A stretch of DNA of 64,000 nt from the NCBI GenBank assembly GCA_025757745.1, contig CP107217.1, forward strand, positions 2,232,001 to 2,296,000. Reading direction: 5' to 3'. Under the pieces are notes generated by a model. That model worked only from the letters and a program-made list of their open reading frames with translations. It was not told where the DNA came from and made no database searches. This DNA comes from Coriobacteriaceae bacterium. GTDB lineage: Bacteria > Actinomycetota > Coriobacteriia > Coriobacteriales > Coriobacteriaceae. How positions within the stretch are numbered: position 1 is the stretch's first letter; the number at the start of each line of letters is the position of its first letter. This document shows positions 8,764 to 17,503 of this stretch, piece by piece. The position numbers and the translations under genes are program-made.

Positions 8764-8869
8764 GGAGGGTTCCCCGGGGCGGCGGGGTAATTCCTCCGTG
8801 CTCAAACATTCTCGCTGCGCTGCGAAACTGCGCGCGGAGGAAATACCCCGCCGCCCCGGGGAACCCTCC
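8764..8869. repeat. Long hairpin element E1 (35-bp arms, conserved loop)
   Basis: Arms 8764-8798 and 8835-8869 are complementary at 34 of 35 positions (GGAGGGTTCCCCGGGG...). The 36-base loop, read on the minus strand, contains CGCGCAGTTTCGCAGCG and ends in GAGCA. It recurs almost unchanged at 13269-13375 and belongs to the loop-core family described in the findings. It lies between the stop of module 1 and its terminator. Confidence 0.85.
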
Positions 8870-8912
8870 TGCGCGCAATCAGCCCGTCATTTAGAAGGAA
8901 ATAAAAGTTTGT

Positions 8913-8947
8913 GAGCCCCTGGCCGGTTGGCCAGGGGCTCGTTTTGT
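8913..8947 (+). terminator. Rho-independent terminator of module 1
   Basis: GAGCCCCTGGCC-GGTT-GGCCAGGGGCTC is a perfect 12-bp stem with a 4-base loop, followed by GTTTTGT. Confidence 0.9.
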
Positions 8948-8953
8948 GTAAAT

Positions 8954-8995
8954 TTGTCGCATGCTTCGGGTTGTGATATAAACGTAGCATGCTAC
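8954..8995 (+). promoter_or_regulatory. Promoter and operator of the second MarR-ABC operon
   Basis: TTGTCG (8954-8959), 17 bp, then TGATATAAA with TATAAA at 8977-8982 (extended -10). The perfect 12-bp palindrome GTAGCATGCTAC at 8984-8995 covers the expected start of transcription. A near-identical palindrome lies at 9517-9528. Confidence 0.78.
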
Positions 8996-9014
8996 AGAAA
9001 GGATGGTGGCTGGA

Positions 9015-9443
9015 ATGGTTCCCGAAGATGCTGTTGGACCCCTGTTTAAGGTGATCAACGAGCGCATGCAGGCGTCTGCCGACGCGGACCTCAAGGAGCA
9101 AGGACTCACTTTTGCGCAAAGCCAGGTGATCGTCTACCTCATTGAGCATGCGGGCCGAGCGCTCCAAAAAGAGATCGAAACTAACCTCAAGGTTTCCCAC
9201 CCAACGGTCTCGGGTCTCGTGAGCCGGCTCGAGAAAAACGGCTTTGTGTGCACCTGGGTAGCCGAGGATGACCGACGCAATAAGGTCGTTGAGCTTACGG
9301 ACAAGGCACACGATGCTGGCGACCGCATGCGTGCCACAATGCGCGAACGCGATCGAGAACTGCTCGCCGGCCTTGATGAGCGCGAGCAGACGGAGCTCAT
9401 CCGCATGCTCAGGCGGGTCTACGCCAACGTCTGCAAACAATAA
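9015..9443 (+). CDS. MarR-family transcriptional regulator (module 2)
   Basis: About 142 residues from the ATG at 9015; an in-frame ATG at 9003 exists but AAAGG touches it, too close to work well. The winged helix reads LQKEIETNLKVSHPTVSGLV, then LEKNGFV, then EDDRRNKVVELT. It is only distantly similar to the first MarR protein at 4524 although the exporter genes they precede are close paralogues, so the two modules probably answer to different ligands. Two copies of GTAGCWTGCTAC, before and after this gene, are likely its operators. Confidence 0.88.
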   Translation: MVPEDAVGPLFKVINERMQASADADLKEQGLTFAQSQVIVYLIEHAGRALQKEIETNLKVSHPTVSGLVSRLEKNGFVCTWVAEDDRRNKVVELTDKAHDAGDRMRATMRERDRELLAGLDEREQTELIRMLRRVYANVCKQ

Positions 9444-9516
9444 ACAACAGCTTCATCAGCACCCGTCGCCCACCGGATTCGATCCGCCTGCAACGGGCTT
9501 CTTTACACCCTATTCC

Positions 9517-9528
9517 GTAGCTTGCTAC
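9517..9528 (+). promoter_or_regulatory. Second MarR operator between regulator and exporter genes
   Basis: GTAGCTTGCTAC, flanked by C and G that extend the dyad to 14 bp, matches the promoter operator at 8984-8995 in 11 of 12 positions. It sits 35 bases before the exporter start at 9564. TTTACA at 9502-9507 could be the -35 of a second promoter, but no good -10 is evident. Confidence 0.65.
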
Positions 9529-9563
9529 GTATTTCTGCCCGATTCGTACAGAAAGGAACATAC

Positions 9564-11321
9564 ATGATACGAACGCTTGCACGGAGCCTGCGGCAATATC
9601 GCAAGAGCTCCGTCACCGCCATCCTACTTTCCATCCTGGAGGTGATACTCGAGATCGCCATCCCGCTCGTCATGAGCGACCTCATCGACCGCGGCATCCA
9701 AGCCGGCAACATGGGCGAGGTCTGGCGGCTTGGCATCGCGCTGCTCGTCCTAGCCATTCTCGAATTTGGAGTGGGCGCCGGCGGCGCTTGGATGGGCGCA
9801 CGCGCCTCAGTGGGTTTCGCCGCCAACCTGCGCGACGATATGTACGACAACGTGCAGACTTTCTCTTTCGGCAACATCGACAAGTTCTCTACCGGCTCGA
9901 TCGTCACACGCCTCACCACCGATGTCACCAACGTGCAAAACGCCTACATGATGATCATCCGCATGGGCGTGCGCGGACCCGTGATGCTCGCGTTCTGCTG
10001 GATCGTGTCGTTTACCATCAACCGGCAGATTTCGTTTGTGTTCCTGGCCGTGATCCCCATCCTTGCCATCGCGCTCGGACTCATCATGTGGCGCGTAAGC
10101 AGCATCTTCAACCGCGTTTTCGCTACCTACGACACGCTCAACAACGTGGTGCAGGAAAATGTCGCAGGCATCCGCGTGGTCAAGTCGTTCAACCGCGAGG
10201 AGCACGAGATTGGCAAGTTCGGCCGTATCAGCCAATGCATCTACGAGGACTTCGCCCGCGGCGAGCGCCTCATCGCACTCAATACGCCGCTCATGCAGGC
10301 CTGCATGTACGCATGCATGATACTCATCTCGTGGCTCGGCGCTAAGGCCATCGTGGCCTCGGGCAACAACGCCGCGCTCGGCCTCACCACAGGACAGCTC
10401 ACCGCACTCTTTACCTACGCCACGCAAATCCTTATGGCGCTCATGATGCTCTCCATGGTCTTTACGCTTATCGTGATTGCCCAGAGCTCGGCCAAGCGCA
10501 TCGCCGAGCTACTCAACGAACAGAGCGACATCGCGAGCCCCGAGCCCGGTCGCGCCGTCACGCAGGTTGCGGACGGTTCCGTGGAGTTTGACCACGTGAG
10601 CTTTGCCTACGCGAGCAAGGCCGAGAAAAACGTACTCGAGGACGTAAACCTCACCATCAAGAGCGGCGAGGTCGTGGGCATCATCGGCGGCACGGGTTCG
10701 TCCAAGTCGAGCCTTGTGAACCTCATCGCCCGTCTCTATGACGTCACCGCGGGCACCGTGCGCGTGGGCGGCATCGATGTGCGCGACTACGACCTCGATG
10801 CGCTGCGCGGCCAGGTGGCCATGGTACTGCAGAAAAACGAGCTCTTTAGCGGCACCATCGCCGAGAACCTGCGCTGGGGTGACGCCGAGGCCAACGATGC
10901 AGAGCTGGTGCGCGCCTGCGAGCTCGCCTGCGCGGACGAGTTTATCGACCAGCTGCCGGACGGTTACCAGACCATGATCGAGCAGGGCGGCACCAACGTC
11001 TCGGGCGGGCAGAAGCAGCGCCTGTGCATCGCCCGCGCGCTCGTGGCCAAGCCGCGCGTGCTCGTGCTCGATGACTCAACGAGCGCCGTCGACACCAAGA
11101 CCGACGCCAAGATCCAACGCGGCCTTGCCGAGTACCTGCCCGCCACGACCAAGATCGTAATCGCGCAGCGTGTGAGCTCGGTCATGCACGCTGACAAGAT
11201 CGTCGTGATGGACGACGGCCGCGTGAGCGCGGTGGGCACGCATGAAGAGCTTTTGCACACAAGCGATATCTATCGCGAGGTCTTTGAGTCGCAGCAGAAG
11301 GGAACGGCAGAGGATGAGTAA
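9564..11321 (+). CDS. Heterodimeric ABC exporter subunit, degenerate-site half (module 2)
   Basis: 585 residues, paralogue of the gene at 5023. Start ATG at 9564 with GAAAGGAACATAC before it. Six-helix transmembrane domain, then a nucleotide-binding domain with Walker A GGTGSSKSS (Ser in place of the usual Gly), signature VSGGQ, and a Walker B ending LVLDDSTSA (Asp replacing catalytic Glu). Both departures match the module 1 counterpart, so the degenerate nucleotide site is an inherited feature of this subgroup. It overlaps the next gene by eight bases (ATGAGTAA). Confidence 0.92.
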   Translation: MIRTLARSLRQYRKSSVTAILLSILEVILEIAIPLVMSDLIDRGIQAGNMGEVWRLGIALLVLAILEFGVGAGGAWMGARASVGFAANLRDDMYDNVQTFSFGNIDKFSTGSIVTRLTTDVTNVQNAYMMIIRMGVRGPVMLAFCWIVSFTINRQISFVFLAVIPILAIALGLIMWRVSSIFNRVFATYDTLNNVVQENVAGIRVVKSFNREEHEIGKFGRISQCIYEDFARGERLIALNTPLMQACMYACMILISWLGAKAIVASGNNAALGLTTGQLTALFTYATQILMALMMLSMVFTLIVIAQSSAKRIAELLNEQSDIASPEPGRAVTQVADGSVEFDHVSFAYASKAEKNVLEDVNLTIKSGEVVGIIGGTGSSKSSLVNLIARLYDVTAGTVRVGGIDVRDYDLDALRGQVAMVLQKNELFSGTIAENLRWGDAEANDAELVRACELACADEFIDQLPDGYQTMIEQGGTNVSGGQKQRLCIARALVAKPRVLVLDDSTSAVDTKTDAKIQRGLAEYLPATTKIVIAQRVSSVMHADKIVVMDDGRVSAVGTHEELLHTSDIYREVFESQQKGTAEDE

Positions 11322-13254
11322 GCAGAATAAACGCCCCGCAAACGGAGCGGCACCGGGCGCCGACATGCCCGCGATGCAACTCGACATGGCAACCGTCAAG
11401 CGACTGCTCTCGTATATGTCCTGTTACCGAGGACAACTTGTACTCGTCGTCGTGTGCATTCTGCTCTCTGCCATCGCGAGCGCCGCGTCGTCGATGTTTT
11501 TGCAGGCACTCATCGACGACTACATCGTCCCGCTTTTGGCGACCGACGCTCCCGTATGGACGGGCCTTGCGCACGCGCTCATCACCATCGGCGCCGTCTA
11601 TGTGGTGGGCGTTGCGGCCACGCTCGTCTACAACCGCGCGATGGTCACCGTGGCGCAGGGCACGCTCAAACGCATCCGCGACGATATGTTCTCGCACATG
11701 CAGACGCTCCCCTTGCGTTACTTCGACACACACGCGCACGGCGACATCATGAGCCTCTACACCAACGACACCGACACCCTGCGCCAGATGATCGCGCAGT
11801 CGCTCTCGCAGCTCGTAAGCTCGGTATTCACGCTGGTCGCGGTCTTTGTGTGCATGCTTTGGACGAGCGTGGGGCTCACCGTGGTGGTCTGCGTGCTCAT
11901 GGCGGCGGTGCTCGTGTTCGTGGGCCGCATCACGGGGGTCATCGGGGCGTTTTCTATCGAGCAGGAAGATACGCTCGGCGCGCTCAACGGCTACATCGAG
12001 GAGATGGTCGGCGGGCAGAAGGTCATCAAGGTCTTTTGTCACGAGGACGCCGCACGCACCGGAATGGGCAAGCTCAACCGTGCCTGGGCAAAGGCTGCGA
12101 CGAACGCGCAGGGCGTGGGCAATTCGATCATGCCCATGATGAACGCACTTGGCTACCTGATCTATGTGGTGGTGGCTGTGCTCGGCGGCTACATGGCCAT
12201 CGCGGGGACACCCAACCTGGGACTTACCGGTTTCGACACGTTCACGCTCGGCGCCATCGCATCGTTTTTGACGCTCACGCGCAACTTTATGAACCCCGTG
12301 GCGCAAGTGTCCAACCAGCTCAACTCGATCATCATCGCGCTTGCGGGCGCCGGGCGCATCTTTACGCTCATGGACGAGAAGCCCGAGTCCGACGACGGTT
12401 ACGTGACGCTGGTCAACGTGCGCGAGGACGCGGACGGCGCGCTTGTCGAAACGAGCGAGCGAACCGAGCGCTGGGCCTGGAAGAACCCACATCACGATGG
12501 CGGCTGCGGGCTCGTGCCGCTCAAGGGGCATATTATGCTCGATCATGTGAGCTTTGGCTATGTGCCCCAAAAGCTCGTGCTGCACGATATCGAGCTCGAA
12601 GCCGAGCCCGGGCAGAAGATCGCGCTCGTTGGTGCGACGGGCGCCGGCAAGACCACGATCACCAATCTTATCAACCGCTTCTACGACATTGACGACGGCA
12701 AGATCCGCTACGACGGCATCAACGTCAACAAGATCCGCAAGGCCGACCTGCGCCGTTCGCTCGGTGTGGTGTTGCAGGACGTGAACCTGTTCACCGGTAC
12801 CGTCATGGACAACATTCGCTACGGCTGCCCCGGCGCCACGGACGAGCAGTGCATCGAGGCAGCGCGGCTTGCAAACGCCGACGGGTTTATCCGCATGCTG
12901 CCGGCGGGCTACGACACCGTGCTTGAGGGCGATGGCAGCGGACTCTCGCAGGGCCAGCGCCAGCTGATCAGCATTGCGCGCGCCGCGGTGGCCGACCCGC
13001 CCGCGATGATTCTGGATGAGGCCACGTCGAGTATCGACACCCGCACCGAGGCATTGGTGCAGCGTGGCATGGATGCGCTGATGGAGGGCAGGACCACGTT
13101 TGTGATCGCGCACCGTCTCTCCACCGTGCGCAACTCTGACCTGATCTGCGTGCTGGATCACGGGCAGATTATCGAGCGCGGCAGCCATGACGAGCTGATT
13201 GCCAAGCACGGGTATTACTACCAGCTGTATACGGGTGCGTTTGAGCTCGAGTAG
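11314..13254 (+). CDS. Heterodimeric ABC exporter subunit, catalytic half (module 2)
   Basis: 646 residues. It has an N-terminal extension of about 30 polar residues, a six-helix domain, the same mid-protein insertion as its paralogue (EDGYVTLVN-like block: SDDGYVTLVNVREDADG), then Walker A GATGAGKTT, signature LSQGQ and Walker B MILDEATSS. The final 60 bases and the downstream 200 bases are nearly identical to those after module 1, which shows the 3' ends were duplicated or homogenised together. Forms the export pore with the gene at 9564. Confidence 0.92.
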   Translation: MSKQNKRPANGAAPGADMPAMQLDMATVKRLLSYMSCYRGQLVLVVVCILLSAIASAASSMFLQALIDDYIVPLLATDAPVWTGLAHALITIGAVYVVGVAATLVYNRAMVTVAQGTLKRIRDDMFSHMQTLPLRYFDTHAHGDIMSLYTNDTDTLRQMIAQSLSQLVSSVFTLVAVFVCMLWTSVGLTVVVCVLMAAVLVFVGRITGVIGAFSIEQEDTLGALNGYIEEMVGGQKVIKVFCHEDAARTGMGKLNRAWAKAATNAQGVGNSIMPMMNALGYLIYVVVAVLGGYMAIAGTPNLGLTGFDTFTLGAIASFLTLTRNFMNPVAQVSNQLNSIIIALAGAGRIFTLMDEKPESDDGYVTLVNVREDADGALVETSERTERWAWKNPHHDGGCGLVPLKGHIMLDHVSFGYVPQKLVLHDIELEAEPGQKIALVGATGAGKTTITNLINRFYDIDDGKIRYDGINVNKIRKADLRRSLGVVLQDVNLFTGTVMDNIRYGCPGATDEQCIEAARLANADGFIRMLPAGYDTVLEGDGSGLSQGQRQLISIARAAVADPPAMILDEATSSIDTRTEALVQRGMDALMEGRTTFVIAHRLSTVRNSDLICVLDHGQIIERGSHDELIAKHGYYYQLYTGAFELE

Positions 13255-13268
13255 GACCGGCTACTGAC

Positions 13269-13375
13269 GGAGGGTGCCCCGGGGGCGGCGGGGTAATTCC
13301 TCCGTGCTCAAACATTCTCGCTGCGCTGCGAAACTGCGCGCGGAGGAAATACCCCGCCGCCCCGGGGAACCCTCC
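13269..13375. repeat. Long hairpin element E2, duplicate of E1
   Basis: Arms 13269-13304 and 13341-13375 with the same 36-base loop as E1. Compared with 8764-8869 the left arm carries a T-to-G change and one extra G, so it pairs slightly less well. Part of a duplicated block that runs from inside the exporter gene to the terminator. Confidence 0.85.
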
Positions 13376-13417
13376 TGCGCGCAATCAGCCCGTCATTTGA
13401 ATGGAATAAAAGTTTGT

Positions 13418-13452
13418 GAGGCCCTGGCCAACTGGCCAGGGCCTCGTTTTGT
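13418..13452 (+). terminator. Rho-independent terminator of module 2
   Basis: GAGGCCCTGGCC-AACT-GGCCAGGGCCTC then GTTTTGT. Relative to 8913-8947 one base pair has changed on both sides (C-G to G-C), so pairing is kept. Confidence 0.9.
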
Positions 13453-13533
13453 GTGGGGATGTTTTGGCTGGCGGGCGCTGCATATTATTCGTATAATTTA
13501 TCGTAAGTTCCCGTACATCGATTGGAGCCTTAT

Positions 13534-13797
13534 ATGCCTGCCATTAAGCCTGTTTCCGATTTACGCAATTACAACGAGGTGCTCTCCGATGTCCACGAGG
13601 GCTCCCCGGTGTTCCTGACCAAAAACGGGCACGGTTGCTACGCGGTGCTCGACATGAAAGATTACGACCGGTTTTGCGCCATCAGCACGCTGATGTCGGA
13701 GCTTGAGCGCGGGCGCAGCTCGGGTGACGAGAGCGGATGGGTCTCGTCGGACAACGTCGCCGAGCACTTCCGCCGCAAGGCCGCAAGCCATGCATAG
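13534..13797 (+). CDS. Phd/YefM-type antitoxin
   Basis: 87 residues starting MPAIKPVSDLRNYNEVL, the classic Phd/YefM N-terminus that folds into the DNA-binding dimer; the C-terminal part (VSSDNVAEHFRRK) would wrap the toxin. GGAG lies six bases before the ATG at 13534. TATAAT at 13492-13497 is a good -10. The toxin gene overlaps the last eight bases. Such antitoxins repress their own operon together with the toxin. Confidence 0.9.
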   Translation: MPAIKPVSDLRNYNEVLSDVHEGSPVFLTKNGHGCYAVLDMKDYDRFCAISTLMSELERGRSSGDESGWVSSDNVAEHFRRKAASHA

Positions 13798-14104
13798 CTG
13801 CGAGGTCGTCTACTCTCCGCTGGCTCTACAAGATCTCGACGACATCTGGGACTACATTGCCGTCGAACAGGACAATCCCGCAGCAGCGGAGAGAATCGTA
13901 GAGGGCATCCTCGCTCGGATAGACCTGCTATCCAGCTTCCCAGAGTCGGGTACGCCACTATCTTCAATCTATCCCCTGCGCTCCGATTACCGGTTCGTGG
14001 CCTGTGACAACTATCTCGCGTTTTACCGTTTCCACAAGAAGGTCTATATCGACCGCGTCCTCCACAGAAAGCGCGATTACCTGCAGGTGCTGCTTGCCGA
14101 ATAA
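13790..14104 (+). CDS. RelE/ParE-superfamily toxin
   Basis: 104 residues: YSPLALQDLDDIWDYIA at the N-terminus, PESGTPLSSIYP in the middle and YLAFYRFHKKVYIDRVLHRK near the end, the pattern of ParE/RelE toxins. RelE-type members cut mRNA on the ribosome, ParE-type members poison gyrase; the VLHRKRDY ending is common in the ParE-like branch but does not settle the target. The start at 13790 lies within the antitoxin gene, giving translational coupling. Confidence 0.9.
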   Translation: MHSCEVVYSPLALQDLDDIWDYIAVEQDNPAAAERIVEGILARIDLLSSFPESGTPLSSIYPLRSDYRFVACDNYLAFYRFHKKVYIDRVLHRKRDYLQVLLAE

Positions 14105-14175
14105 ACAGGCCCCGATATAATTCGACCCCTTATCCGGGACCATGCCCGATGCAGCTAAAAGAGCCCCGTCCTAAA

Positions 14176-15057
14176 TTAGCTACTGAGGAGTTGGGCCATG
14201 GCGTTGACGAATTTTTGGACTTGAAGGGTTGGCTCGAGCGGATAGTGCAAAAAGACCGGCACCTCTCGCCCGCACAGGAACGGCACGCCCACAAAGGCCG
14301 GGTGCACCCCTGACCATGCGCCACAGGTGAGTACCGCATCGCCCTTTTCCTCGGCTTCGTTAAAGAGCGCAAAGTCAAAGCTATCCACATCGATCACGTC
14401 CACGCCGCCGTCGGCCAAAAGGTCGATGCGTAGGCTGTCCATGGCGTCGTTGCCGTGGCGCAGTACGCGCAGACGCATACCCTCCAAATCGGCGACCGTA
14501 ATGCGATTCTTGCGCGCCAGCGGGCTCGTGCGCGGCAGGTCGATATAAAACGGCACGTTAACGATGCGGAGCTTTTGGCAGGCGTCACCCCAGCGCGGGG
14601 TCGAAAAACTCGACTGCACCACATCGACCTCGCGGCCCAAGCTGCGCATGACGGATTCGCGCTCGTCATAGAGGTCGCTCACCGGCACGATCTCAAATCG
14701 CAACGACGGTTCCAGATCGTGGATGCCCGTCCACATCGACAGCGTCTGGCGTCCTGGGCACATCATCGATACGCCCAGGCGCACGGCACCGCCATCGACC
14801 GCCGCGCGTCGGGCACGGCGCAGCGCGTCCTCGGACTGCCGCATGATCGAGCGCGCGTCGTCCACCAGCAGTGCGCCGGCCGGCGTCACCTTGACGCCCG
14901 AGTGCGAGCGCTCGAACAACGTGATACCAAACTCGGCCTCAAATCCCGACACCTGCTTGACGAGCGCCGGAGTCGACACGCGCAATTTTGCCGCTGCACG
15001 CGAGAAGCTTCCCAGCTCCGCGGCGGCCGATATGGCCTCAAGTCGTCGATCGTACAC
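14176..15057 (-). CDS. LysR-family regulator
   Basis: About 293 residues. The N-terminal helix-turn-helix (RRLEAISAAAELGSFSRAAA, then STPALVKQVSGFEAEFG and LFERSHSGVKVTPAG) is diagnostic; the rest is the periplasmic-binding-like effector domain. I prefer the GTG at 15057 because CGGGAG lies six bases upstream and the protein then begins at the usual LysR position; an ATG at 15090 would add 11 basic residues. It is divergent from the dehydrogenase/transporter operon at 15291 and is the likely regulator of it; the inducer is unknown. Confidence 0.9.
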   Translation of the reverse strand: MYDRRLEAISAAAELGSFSRAAAKLRVSTPALVKQVSGFEAEFGITLFERSHSGVKVTPAGALLVDDARSIMRQSEDALRRARRAAVDGGAVRLGVSMMCPGRQTLSMWTGIHDLEPSLRFEIVPVSDLYDERESVMRSLGREVDVVQSSFSTPRWGDACQKLRIVNVPFYIDLPRTSPLARKNRITVADLEGMRLRVLRHGNDAMDSLRIDLLADGGVDVIDVDSFDFALFNEAEEKGDAVLTCGAWSGVHPAFVGVPFLCGREVPVFLHYPLEPTLQVQKFVNAMAQLLSS

Positions 15058-15237
15058 GTCAATCTCCCGTTTTCGCGCCCGTGGCCACATGGTGCCACAG
15101 GGGGTTGTTTTCGCAGGTCACGCGCTCAGTTGAGCATAAACTGCATCGCACAGTGTAAACCTACGGTTAACGCCATTCTAACAAATATGCAATTCATCTG
15201 CGCAAATGCAAAGCATACGATAACCTGCGAAAACCAC

Positions 15238-15264
15238 GTGGGTCGATTAATGGGAACGACCCAC
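15238..15264 (+). promoter_or_regulatory. Leader hairpin before the SDR operon
   Basis: GTGGGTCG and CGACCCAC form a perfect 8-bp stem with an 11-base loop, ending directly before the AGGGAGG ribosome-binding region. The 230-base divergent region upstream is AT-richer and should hold both promoters and LysR sites; I could not assign them with confidence. Confidence 0.5.
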
Positions 15265-15290
15265 AGGGAGGCACAAGAAGGGAAGTTCCT

Positions 15291-16172
15291 ATGAGCAACT
15301 GGCTTAAGCTCGAGGGCGATGTCTGCGCCGTGACCGGCGCACTCGGCGGTATGGGCGTCGAGATTTGCCGCGAGTTCGCCCGCAACGGCGCCAACGTCGT
15401 CCTGCTCGACCTGGACGAGGAAAAGGTCAAGGCCGCAGCCGCTGACCTCGCCGCCGAGTTTGGAATCCACGCCGAGGGCTACAAGATGAACGCCACCGAC
15501 GAGGACGAGGTTCAGGCCGCCGTCGATGCCACCATCGCCGACTTCGGCCGCGTCGACGTCCTCGTCAACACCGCCGGCATCCTGCGCTTCGCAGCCATGG
15601 AAGACCTGCCGCTCTCCGACTGGAACGAGGTCATCAACGTCAACCTCACCGGCTACTTCATCACCTCGCAGCGCTTTGGTCGCGAGATGATCAAGGCCGG
15701 CCAGGGTCGCCTGGTGCACATCTCGACCGTTGCCAGCCACTCCCCCGAGACGTTCTCGGGCGTGTACAGCTCCACCAAGGCGGGCGTCAACATGATGTCC
15801 AAGATGCTCGCCGCCGAGTGGGGCCCCTACGGCGTGCGCTCCAACTGCGTCGAGCCCTGCTTTGTCAAGACCCCCATGTCGGCGAGCTTTTACGCCGACC
15901 CCGAGGTCGAGAAGAGCCGCAGCCGTCTTATCGCCACGCGCCGCATCGGCGAGGTCAGCGATATCGCCAATGCCGTCATGTTCCTGGCATCCAAGCGCTC
16001 GGACTTTACCACCGGCGACGCCATCAAGGTCGATGGCGGTTTCTCCAACATGATGGGCGACCTCACCGCCAAGCCCGGCGGCCGTCGCGCCTATGCCGAC
16101 AACTACCTTAAGAACAAGGGTGTCGAGCTTTGGTCCGACGAGTCCGGCGTCGCAAAGCCGACTGACCAGTAA
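15291..16172 (+). CDS. Short-chain dehydrogenase/reductase
   Basis: 293 residues of the classical SDR family, NAD(P)-dependent oxidoreductases. Cofactor motif TGALGGMGVEI (TGxxxGxG), DVLVNTAGI (NTAG variant of NNAG), catalytic Ser in HISTVAS and YSSTK (Tyr and Lys of YxxxK). Asp in LLDLDEE after the second strand favours NAD(H). It has a C-terminal extension of about 35 residues beyond the usual end at VDGGF. First gene of an operon with an OFA-type transporter and a Gfo/Idh/MocA oxidoreductase, suggesting oxidation of a carried-in hydroxy acid, polyol or sugar acid. Confidence 0.9.
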   Translation: MSNWLKLEGDVCAVTGALGGMGVEICREFARNGANVVLLDLDEEKVKAAAADLAAEFGIHAEGYKMNATDEDEVQAAVDATIADFGRVDVLVNTAGILRFAAMEDLPLSDWNEVINVNLTGYFITSQRFGREMIKAGQGRLVHISTVASHSPETFSGVYSSTKAGVNMMSKMLAAEWGPYGVRSNCVEPCFVKTPMSASFYADPEVEKSRSRLIATRRIGEVSDIANAVMFLASKRSDFTTGDAIKVDGGFSNMMGDLTAKPGGRRAYADNYLKNKGVELWSDESGVAKPTDQ

Positions 16173-16238
16173 ACCAGCCTGCCAGGGAGGCTCCGCGGGT
16201 GCGCCCGCCCCTCCCCCGCATCGATTAGAAAGAGTCCA

Positions 16239-17495
16239 ATGGCTTCCACCAACTCCAACAAGGGTCGCGCCGTCGTGCTTTCCGCCGCGTGCGTCACCAT
16301 GTTCTTCATCAGCTCCATCGCGCTGTATTCCGTCGTGAGCAAGAACCTGCTCGCCGTCTACCCCGAGTGGTCGAGCGCCCTTACCTGGGCTTTCCCGGTC
16401 TTTCAGACCATCATGGCCGTGACGGGCATCTTCGCCGGCCGCATCTCCGATAAGATCGGCCCGCGCAACGTCGTGATCGCCGCCGCCGTGTGCTACGGCG
16501 TGGGCTGGTTCATGTCCGGCACCGTCACCGAGCCGTGGCAGTTCTACCTGTGGTTCTCGCTCGTCGCCGCCGTCGGCAACGGCCTGGGCTACAACCCGGC
16601 GCTCACCACCGGCCAAAAGTGGTTCATCGACAAGAAGGGCCTCGCCTCCGGCATCACCCTGGCCGCTTCGACCGCCGGCCCCGCTGTGCTGTCCCCGGTG
16701 CTCGCCTCGCTGCTCATCCCGAGCCTGGGCATCTTTGGCGCCCTCAAGGCACTCGGCGTCATCTTCTTTGTGATGATCGCCGCCTCCGCCCTGTTCCTGA
16801 AGGCCCCCGAGGCCGGCTGGCTGCCCGAGGGCTTCGAGGCCCCCAAGGGTGGTGCACACGCCGGCACCTTCGGCGACCTCACCCCGGGCGAGATGGTCAA
16901 GACCCCGCGCTTCTGGATCCTCATCGTCACCTTCGCCTTTGCTGCCACTGCAGGCACCCTGCTCGTGGGCAAGGTTGCCTCCATCGCCGCCGTCCAGCTC
17001 TTCGCCGACCCCACGAGCGCCGCGGCCGTCGCCCTCGGTGGCGTGGTGGTCTCCGTCAACACCTGCGCCAACCTGGTCGGCCGTCTGTCCTTTGGCCAGA
17101 TCATCGACAAGCTCGGCGCCTACAAGTCGCTGCTCATCAGCCTTGTCGTCACCATCGTCGCGCTCGTCATCATGTCGATGAGCTTTACACAGAGCATGTT
17201 CTTTGTGGCGCTCGCCCTGCTCGGCTTTAGCTTTGGCGCCCTGCTCGTCATCTACCCGCCGCTCACCGGTGGCGCCTTTGGCACCAGCAACATCGGCGTC
17301 AACTACGGCATCATGTTCCTGGGCTACGCCGCTTCTACCTGGATCAGCCAGCCCATCACCGCCGTGCTGTATCACGCCGAGGCCGGCAGCGCCGCCTACC
17401 AGCAGTCCTTCTACGGCGCCATCGTGATCGCCGCCATTGCCGTCGTGCTCACCGTCTACATGATGGTCTCCGACAGCAAGAAGAAGTCCGCCTAG
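16239..17495 (+). CDS. MFS transporter, OFA (oxalate/formate antiporter-like) family
   Basis: 418 residues with about twelve hydrophobic segments and the MFS loop GRISDKIGPRNV between helices 2 and 3, repeated more weakly as RLSFGQIIDKLGAYK in the second half. The pattern FQTIMAVTGIFAGRISD with GNGLGYNPALTTGQKWF resembles the OFA branch, whose members carry oxalate, formate, lactate or similar organic acids. It sits between two NAD(P)-dependent oxidoreductases, so it probably imports their substrate. A GC-rich stem lies in the 66-base gap before it. Confidence 0.85.
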   Translation: MASTNSNKGRAVVLSAACVTMFFISSIALYSVVSKNLLAVYPEWSSALTWAFPVFQTIMAVTGIFAGRISDKIGPRNVVIAAAVCYGVGWFMSGTVTEPWQFYLWFSLVAAVGNGLGYNPALTTGQKWFIDKKGLASGITLAASTAGPAVLSPVLASLLIPSLGIFGALKALGVIFFVMIAASALFLKAPEAGWLPEGFEAPKGGAHAGTFGDLTPGEMVKTPRFWILIVTFAFAATAGTLLVGKVASIAAVQLFADPTSAAAVALGGVVVSVNTCANLVGRLSFGQIIDKLGAYKSLLISLVVTIVALVIMSMSFTQSMFFVALALLGFSFGALLVIYPPLTGGAFGTSNIGVNYGIMFLGYAASTWISQPITAVLYHAEAGSAAYQQSFYGAIVIAAIAVVLTVYMMVSDSKKKSA

Positions 17496-17503
17496 TTTTA
17501 CCG

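Noticed and set aside
14105..14175. Missing gene or terminator between toxin and LysR genes
   Set aside because: Only 71 bases between convergent genes; no convincing stem with T-run was seen.
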